The position numbers and the translations under genes are program-made. The notes under the pieces are model-generated. The model did no database searches. It saw only the letters and a program-made list of their open reading frames with translations, and was not told where the DNA came from. Source: a virus. From it: a stretch of 35,268 nucleotides of DNA. Of the stretch, positions 29,745-35,268 are shown in pieces (position 1 is the stretch's first letter; the number at the start of each line of letters is the position of its first letter). The DNA is taken from positions 1 through 35,268 of IMG/VR virus record IMGVR_UViG_3300030019_000098. One strand, 5' to 3'.

Positions 29745-29780
29745 AATAAGAGCAAGATTATAATATCTCTTGCCCTTATT
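29745..29780. terminator. Convergent terminator
   Basis: AATAAGAGCAAGA pairs with TCTTGCCCTTATT (one mismatch) between the small + strand ORF and the end of the - strand repeat protein. The T-runs are modest. The rest of the gap 29289-29794 is AT-rich, with no further gene seen. Confidence 0.5.
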
Positions 29781-29794
29781 ACATTAATTTATTA

Positions 29795-32700
29795 TTACAT
29801 TATAAACACATATCCAATAATTTTATTTCCAACAACTATCTTGCATTCTAAATCAGATAAACTTCCTAAAACTTCTATTTTAGAACTCAAATCATTATTA
29901 TAAGGAGTCCTAGTTATTATTTTACAACTTAATTCTGAAATATTTGATACTGAAATAATACCATTTAAATCATTAGTAGGAGTAATCTCTACTTTATTAT
30001 CTAAGTCATTGTATTCATTTCTTCTAACTTTAATCTTACAAGAAATATCTCCTTTAGCAACTCTAATTATACAATCTAAATTTTCTACTGATATAATATC
30101 AATTTTTGAATTTAAATCAATTTCTTTAGTATTCCTTATTTTAATTACTGAATTTAAATAAGATGGTTTAATAACATTAATCTTACTATCTAAATTATCA
30201 TTTGCTATTATATTGATTTTTGAATTAAGATCAATATCTGAATATCTTCTAACTTTAATAGTAGAACTTAAGTTTGCGTGATTGGTTACTTCTATTAATG
30301 AATCTAGATTATTATAAGTAGTTACTATGATTTTAGAATCTAATTCTGAATCCCAAGTGTTTCTTACTTTAATTATACAACCTATTAATTCATTTGTTAG
30401 AACATTGATTACACAATTTAAATCGCTACGTTGAGTTACACTTAATTTATTATTTAAATCTAAAACGTCATTTCTTCGTACTATAATACTTGAATATAAC
30501 TCACTTGTAGGTGTAACTTTAATTATACTAGCTATATCAGGATTATTTACTATGATTTTGCTATTAAGTTCTTTGTATTCATTTCTTCTTACTACAACTT
30601 TAGAGTCTAATGATAATATTTCATTTCTTCGGACAATTAAATTACTATCAATATTATCTATTTCATTACGTTTTACTGTTATGATAGAATTTATATACGG
30701 ATTATTTACAATAATTGTACTTGATAATTCATTTATTTCATTTAATCTAACTTTTAATAAGGAATCTAAATTATTTTCTTCATTCCTTTTTACAACTAGT
30801 TTACAATCTAAATCTCCACGAATAACAGTAATTTTAGAATCTAAGTATCCATTATTATTTACGACCAAAGATGAATCTAAATCGCTTTCTAAATTATAAT
30901 TAGGTACAGTAATTGAACAACTTAAATCTTTATTTTCAACACTCATTACGAATATTTTACTTAAAAAATCATTAGAAACATTACTCTTTACTGTAGTATC
31001 AAAATACTCTATTTCTAAGGTAGGTGGATAAACACTTTCCCTAGAATAAAGCCTTAGTCTTTGTTGAATTGACTCATCAAGTGATTTAATTATAAATCCA
31101 TTTTGTAGCATACTACCATTGAACCAATTATCAATTATATACATTAAGTCAATTTCTATAATACTTCCACTAACGCTAGAAACAGCTTTTATTGTACTTA
31201 AAGAATCTTCTTGATTATTCCAAGTTATATCATTTTCATACCAAGAATCTTTTACTTCATCTAATTGAATACCACTTGTATAATAAGACGTATTACTATG
31301 TAATTTTAAAATAGCCTTTGTAAATACCCTAGTTGTAGGTATCCCACTTAAATCAAACTGTAAGAATGAGCGATATAATTCTCCACTATTATTACCAACA
31401 TACATATCAATTTCGCTACCATAGTTGAATGTAGGTAATTGACTTCTGGTATAAGCATCTTGTACCGGCTTTAATGTCAAATTAACTTTAGGAGCTGGTA
31501 ATATATCTACAATACCAAACATTCTATTGGAAGGTCTAGTCTTGATTATAGAATTTAAATCCTCAGTACCTTCATTAATTACTAAGATAGTAGAATCTAA
31601 ATCATTAGTATCTGTAATGTATACAAACATCTTACTTGAGATATCGTTTTTACCATCGACAAATCTTACATGAATAGTTGAATTTAAATCAATATTTTCA
31701 TTTCTTCTGACTAATACATTTGAATTGATATCAGTTATATCATTTCTTCTAACTGTAATCTGTGAATCGAATTCATTGTTGTCATATCTTCTGACATTCA
31801 AGATACAATCTACTGTAGACATATCTCTTACTGTTATTTTAGTTGATAAATCTTTTGCAGAAGGTATTCTAACAGATATTTTAGAATTTAATTCTTTATA
31901 ATTGGTAACTTTTATTTTACTTAAGAATTCACTTGTTGGAGATATTTTTACTATTCCATTGAAATCATCATCTAAATATCTTCTTACTTTTATTATAGAA
32001 TCAACTTCGCCCTTACTAACTAAAATCTTACAACCCAATTCTTCAAATAATGAAATTAAAATTGTACTATCAATGCTACCATCGTCATATCTTCTTACAT
32101 TAATTATGGAATTTAAATCATTATCTTCAGACCTTCTAACTTTAATTGTAGAATCTAAGTCATTGGTAAACATAACTAAAATTTTACTATTTAATTCATT
32201 AATGTCGTATCTTCTGACTTTAATTATCGAACTTAACTCATTATAATTATACCTTCTAACTGTTATCTTTGATGATAATTCACTAAATCTTGTGGTAGAT
32301 ATTGTGCAATTCAGTTCACTTACATCTTTTCTTCGTACTATTATTTTAGAGTTTAAATCTTTATATTCATTACGTCTTACTGCAAGTTTACTAACTAAGT
32401 CTAAAATATTAGTAACTTTAATATTTGAATTTAGTTCACTAATATCATATCTTCTAACTTTCACCTTACAATCTAAATCCTTAATTTGTGTAACATTTAT
32501 AATACAAGGCATTTGATAATTATTAACTACAGTTATTTTACAACTAATATTAGGTTGGGATACTGCAACTTGTGAATTGAAATCTCTAGCAGTATTTATT
32601 TTAACTTTTATTATAGAATTTAAATTAACTCCTGTTGCAACATTGATTTTACTATTTAATGCGTCTGTTAATACTTGTAATTTACAATCTAAATAACTAT

Positions 32701-33583
32701 TATTTCTAACTGTTATTGTACTATCTAAATCATTATTAAAATCATATTCAGGAACTATTATAGTACAATTTAATTCATTTTTTGCAGGTATTTTTACACT
32801 TATTTTACTATTTAATATTGCTGACCCATAGCTAGGAGGATTAGGGTTAAAATACTCAACTTCCAATATAGGAGTAAAACTTGATTCTCTTGAATAAGTT
32901 CTACCATATTGATTATAAGTTTCGTCTGAAGATTTAAAAACAAATCCTGTTTGGAATCTATTTCCTTCGTACCAATCAATAATACTATTTGTAACATCAC
33001 AATATATATATTTCTGACCTAGTGAAGTTCCACCTTGGAATGTTTCAAGTAGAGTTCCCATTGGAGGTTGGTTATCCCATGTAATATCATTTTCATCAAA
33101 ACTATTTAAACATTCGTATACTTCTAAGTTAGGAATAAAATTATCAGTACTTATCCTAGTTGCTTTTATTGTTGCTTTTGTTATTATTAAACCTTTTTGT
33201 AATCGAAGTAAATTAAAGTCCATGAATGTTCTAAATATTCCATCAAAAGAAGATGAATAACCAACTAATAAATCTTTTTCTTTTCCGTAATTTAGAACTG
33301 GTTGGTCTGATCTCACGAATGCATCTTTTAAGCAAGGTATAATTTGAGTTATTTTTTGTGTTTTGACTATATCTACAGTACCAAACATTTTGTTCTTTAT
33401 TGGAATAGTTAAGGTACTTGATAATGAAACATTTTCGTCTTGTACTGATTCATCATTATATCTAACTGTAATTGTACTATTTAAATTATTGACAGAATCT
33501 ATATCAATTTTTGCATAAGCTTCATTTTGAACATTACTTCTATTAATTATTATATATGAATTTAAGTCGTTATCATATTGCAT
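29795..33583 (-). CDS. Large repeat protein with two DNRLRE domains, probable virion fibre/adhesin
   Basis: The 1262-aa protein is two copies of one module: a lead M-F-G-x-V-D-I (residues 66 and about 688), a DNRLRE domain of about 165 residues (D-A-F-V-R-S/D-A-Y-T-R-S at the start, N-D-I-T-W, G-F-V-F-K-S and L-E-V-E-Y-F at the end), then many 12-14-residue repeats of the form L-N-S-K-I-x-V-R-R-x-x-x-x-E. The alternating hydrophobics suggest stacked beta strands, as in solenoid fibres. DNRLRE domains occur in cell-surface and phage structural proteins. No signal peptide is present, which fits a virion part. It lies 55 bases downstream of another fibre-like gene. Open + strand frames across it are repeat shadows. 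Confidence 0.85.
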   Translation of the reverse strand: MQYDNDLNSYIIINRSNVQNEAYAKIDIDSVNNLNSTITVRYNDESVQDENVSLSSTLTIPIKNKMFGTVDIVKTQKITQIIPCLKDAFVRSDQPVLNYGKEKDLLVGYSSSFDGIFRTFMDFNLLRLQKGLIITKATIKATRISTDNFIPNLEVYECLNSFDENDITWDNQPPMGTLLETFQGGTSLGQKYIYCDVTNSIIDWYEGNRFQTGFVFKSSDETYNQYGRTYSRESSFTPILEVEYFNPNPPSYGSAILNSKISVKIPAKNELNCTIIVPEYDFNNDLDSTITVRNNSYLDCKLQVLTDALNSKINVATGVNLNSIIKVKINTARDFNSQVAVSQPNISCKITVVNNYQMPCIINVTQIKDLDCKVKVRRYDISELNSNIKVTNILDLVSKLAVRRNEYKDLNSKIIVRRKDVSELNCTISTTRFSELSSKITVRRYNYNELSSIIKVRRYDINELNSKILVMFTNDLDSTIKVRRSEDNDLNSIINVRRYDDGSIDSTILISLFEELGCKILVSKGEVDSIIKVRRYLDDDFNGIVKISPTSEFLSKIKVTNYKELNSKISVRIPSAKDLSTKITVRDMSTVDCILNVRRYDNNEFDSQITVRRNDITDINSNVLVRRNENIDLNSTIHVRFVDGKNDISSKMFVYITDTNDLDSTILVINEGTEDLNSIIKTRPSNRMFGIVDILPAPKVNLTLKPVQDAYTRSQLPTFNYGSEIDMYVGNNSGELYRSFLQFDLSGIPTTRVFTKAILKLHSNTSYYTSGIQLDEVKDSWYENDITWNNQEDSLSTIKAVSSVSGSIIEIDLMYIIDNWFNGSMLQNGFIIKSLDESIQQRLRLYSRESVYPPTLEIEYFDTTVKSNVSNDFLSKIFVMSVENKDLSCSITVPNYNLESDLDSSLVVNNNGYLDSKITVIRGDLDCKLVVKRNEENNLDSLLKVRLNEINELSSTIIVNNPYINSIITVKRNEIDNIDSNLIVRRNEILSLDSKVVVRRNEYKELNSKIIVNNPDIASIIKVTPTSELYSSIIVRRNDVLDLNNKLSVTQRSDLNCVINVLTNELIGCIIKVRNTWDSELDSKIIVTTYNNLDSLIEVTNHANLSSTIKVRRYSDIDLNSKINIIANDNLDSKINVIKPSYLNSVIKIRNTKEIDLNSKIDIISVENLDCIIRVAKGDISCKIKVRRNEYNDLDNKVEITPTNDLNGIISVSNISELSCKIITRTPYNNDLSSKIEVLGSLSDLECKIVVGNKIIGYVFIM

Positions 33584-33638
33584 TTCATTTTCTCACATCC
33601 TTTCTCATTGTATTGAGCCATACGATGTCTACATTTTA

Positions 33639-35213
33639 TTAAACTGGTTCACAAATCGCATCTATTTCAAATATTCCACCTGTCCCACTAGAATGTACGT
33701 CACTCGTGATACGACAAAAAAACTCTTTACTTTCACCGTCTTGTAATATAAAAGGAAAATTTAATTGAGTTAATGTATCTGCCCCTTCTGGTACAAACGA
33801 AGAGTCTTTTGCTATATGCAACTCATAATTTACCACGGTATCAGATTTTACTGTTATAAATGTATTCTCTACTGGATATCCATAGTCATTTTCAATCAAT
33901 ATTCTCTTTACGTCACTAGTTTGACCAGCAGTTAGAGTGCCAAAATCAAGCATCTCTAAAATATTTCCATGTGCATCTGAATAAAACCCTGATACTTCAT
34001 CTTTAAACATCAAATTTTTATATTTTCCAATAGAATTAAGCGAATATGCAAGTGTGCCTCCTACATAATCCTGTATTTCAAATTTTATTGTATTTTGTTT
34101 GTTCAATATTAAATCATCACTTGTCCAACTATGTTCTATATAATGAGGTACGTCAAAATATTCAGTATAAGATGGTGTACTTAAATCCTCAGTATATGGA
34201 TATTTTTGCACCCCATTTATCAACATTCTATATCTAATTTTGTCTCCATTAATATCATCGAGTGACCCAGAAACACTCCAATTATCAGATAAAATACTTG
34301 AAAATATGGGATTGTTATTTACCATATTTAAAGATTTTGTAATAGAATAAACTAATCCCCTAGAATCTTTGACAGATAAAATAATAATATTATTACCTAC
34401 TTTGAAATCTAAATAATTATACGTGTGTGCAATTTGTTGAATTTGTTCTCCATCTAGCCAATCAGACCATCCGTTATTGCCTTCAAAGTCAATAAATATC
34501 CCATTGATAGTAATCTTATATTGAAATAAATCGCCTTCTAAATCTTGCAAATCTGCTGATAATTTTATATTTGTTCTATATAATGTTGTATCAGGACTAA
34601 TTGTTAAATTACTAATTGTAGGAGATGAATTAACAGGATATGTGGTAATTAAATTATTTATTTGCGGACTTAACATATTGCTTTCCGAATACATATATAC
34701 TGCATAATCTAATGTTCCACGCTTAAACCACGCATTTATATCGCCATCTAATATATTATTAACTTCTAGTCTTGTCATTCCTTTTGTATCAATATCACTT
34801 AATAATACTTGTTGCCATACTCCACTTTTAAATGTCCACCAAGAATTTCTGCCATCTTTAGAAAATAAGAACTTAGACATTAATTGAGCTTTAATATTTA
34901 ATATTACACTTGGAACTACTGTATCACTCCAACATAATAATTTAGGACTATCAATAACAAAAAATGGTTTATATGTATTAGATGTATTAAATATTAAATT
35001 TAGATTTGTAGATTTATCAGACCAAGTAATAAATTCTACTTGGTCTTCATCTAAAGTTGACCATTGTGCTTCAGTTATAGAATTTATTGATGAAATACCA
35101 AAATCAATAAAGTTTTGTTTTGTAAGTGGTTCTACTAATATAGAGTCTACCCAACTAGTGCCATTAAAAGTTAATAGTTTTCCAGCTAAAGTTTTAACAA
35201 ATGTATATTCCAT
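33639..35213 (-). CDS. Tail/fibre-like structural protein with Ig-like repeats
   Basis: A 524-aa protein with no signal peptide. Residues 1-190 are aromatic and beta-rich (L-L-T-F-N-G-T-S-W, A-Q-W-S-T-L-D, W-W-T-F-K-S-G-V-W). Two Ig/cadherin-like segments then follow (N-S-S-P-T-I-S-N-L-T-I-S-P, D-L-E-G-D-L-F-Q-Y-K-I-T and D-I-N-G-D-K-I-R-Y-R-M). The C-terminus is beta-rich (L-D-F-G-T-L-T-A-G-Q-T-S-D-V-K). This fits a phage tail or adsorption protein, and gene order with the DNRLRE protein supports that. AAAGGAGG lies before the ATG. I recognise no specific family. Confidence 0.7.
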   Translation of the reverse strand: MEYTFVKTLAGKLLTFNGTSWVDSILVEPLTKQNFIDFGISSINSITEAQWSTLDEDQVEFITWSDKSTNLNLIFNTSNTYKPFFVIDSPKLLCWSDTVVPSVILNIKAQLMSKFLFSKDGRNSWWTFKSGVWQQVLLSDIDTKGMTRLEVNNILDGDINAWFKRGTLDYAVYMYSESNMLSPQINNLITTYPVNSSPTISNLTISPDTTLYRTNIKLSADLQDLEGDLFQYKITINGIFIDFEGNNGWSDWLDGEQIQQIAHTYNYLDFKVGNNIIILSVKDSRGLVYSITKSLNMVNNNPIFSSILSDNWSVSGSLDDINGDKIRYRMLINGVQKYPYTEDLSTPSYTEYFDVPHYIEHSWTSDDLILNKQNTIKFEIQDYVGGTLAYSLNSIGKYKNLMFKDEVSGFYSDAHGNILEMLDFGTLTAGQTSDVKRILIENDYGYPVENTFITVKSDTVVNYELHIAKDSSFVPEGADTLTQLNFPFILQDGESKEFFCRITSDVHSSGTGGIFEIDAICEPV

Positions 35214-35268
35214 AAAGAGATACCTCCTTTCTTTTAAAAATATTAACCATTTTAAGCTAATTGTTTCA

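Noticed and set aside
30552-32516. Several long + strand frames within the repeat protein
   Set aside because: They recur because the repeat units lack stops on the opposite strand; they are Leu/Ser-rich and have no ribosome sites.
29795-33583. CRISPR-like array
   Set aside because: The regular repeats are at protein level and diverge in DNA sequence; there are no constant direct repeats with unique spacers.

Overview
This is an AT-rich segment (roughly a quarter to 30% G+C by eye) of a large Clostridium-type bacteriophage, prophage or phage-plasmid. The evidence is tightly packed short genes with strong AAGGAG ribosome sites, phage families (YopX, Mom, 3D-domain, XhlA-like, DUF1064, tail/fibre proteins), an oxygen-sensitive class III ribonucleotide reductase (so an anaerobic host), free-standing homing endonucleases and tyrosine recombinases. 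Nothing looks like ordinary chromosomal housekeeping.

Layout. Bases 1-25706 are almost entirely + strand and form an 'early' DNA-metabolism region: small phage ORFs; a Mom-like DNA-modification enzyme; a giant single-chain type IIA topoisomerase; zinc-ribbon proteins; a soluble chemotaxis-receptor-like signalling protein; a secreted 3D-domain protein; a redox/deoxynucleotide cassette (ferredoxin-thioredoxin-reductase-like mini-protein, glutaredoxin-like protein, NrdD, NrdG, HNH endonuclease, dUTPase); membrane proteins; a DUF4942 adenine methyltransferase-like protein; an ATP-dependent DNA ligase; thymidylate synthase split by a group I intron carrying a GIY-YIG endonuclease; and dihydrofolate reductase. 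The region ends with a small gene under a promoter that contains a LexA-box-like palindrome. Bases 25707-26138 are a convergent boundary with no protein gene I can support: hairpins, terminators and a promoter-terminator pair that could make a short RNA. From 26139 to the right end genes are on the - strand: an XhlA-like membrane protein, two different tyrosine recombinases separated by a DUF1064 nuclease-like protein, then a 1262-aa DNRLRE repeat protein and a 524-aa tail/fibre-like protein. One tiny + strand membrane-peptide ORF lies between them.

How the genes work together. NrdD/NrdG with their thiol donors make dNTPs anaerobically. dUTPase, ThyA and DHFR supply dTMP. Topoisomerase and ligase serve phage replication. 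Mom-like and DUF4942 proteins probably modify phage DNA against restriction. The right arm carries genome-mobility and virion/adhesion functions.

The most striking signal is not a gene type. The tetranucleotide GGCC occurs 18 times in this window by my read, and all 18 lie in one 927-base stretch (28461-29387) that holds one tyrosine recombinase gene. Inside that gene GGCC is present at almost every Ala or Gly codon where synonymous choice permits it, while the other ~34.3 kb has none. Other unusual points are three genes whose only sensible start codon is ATT, an in-frame stop before the last ~64 codons of the DNA ligase, and a dUTPase with a second in-frame start and its own ribosome site.
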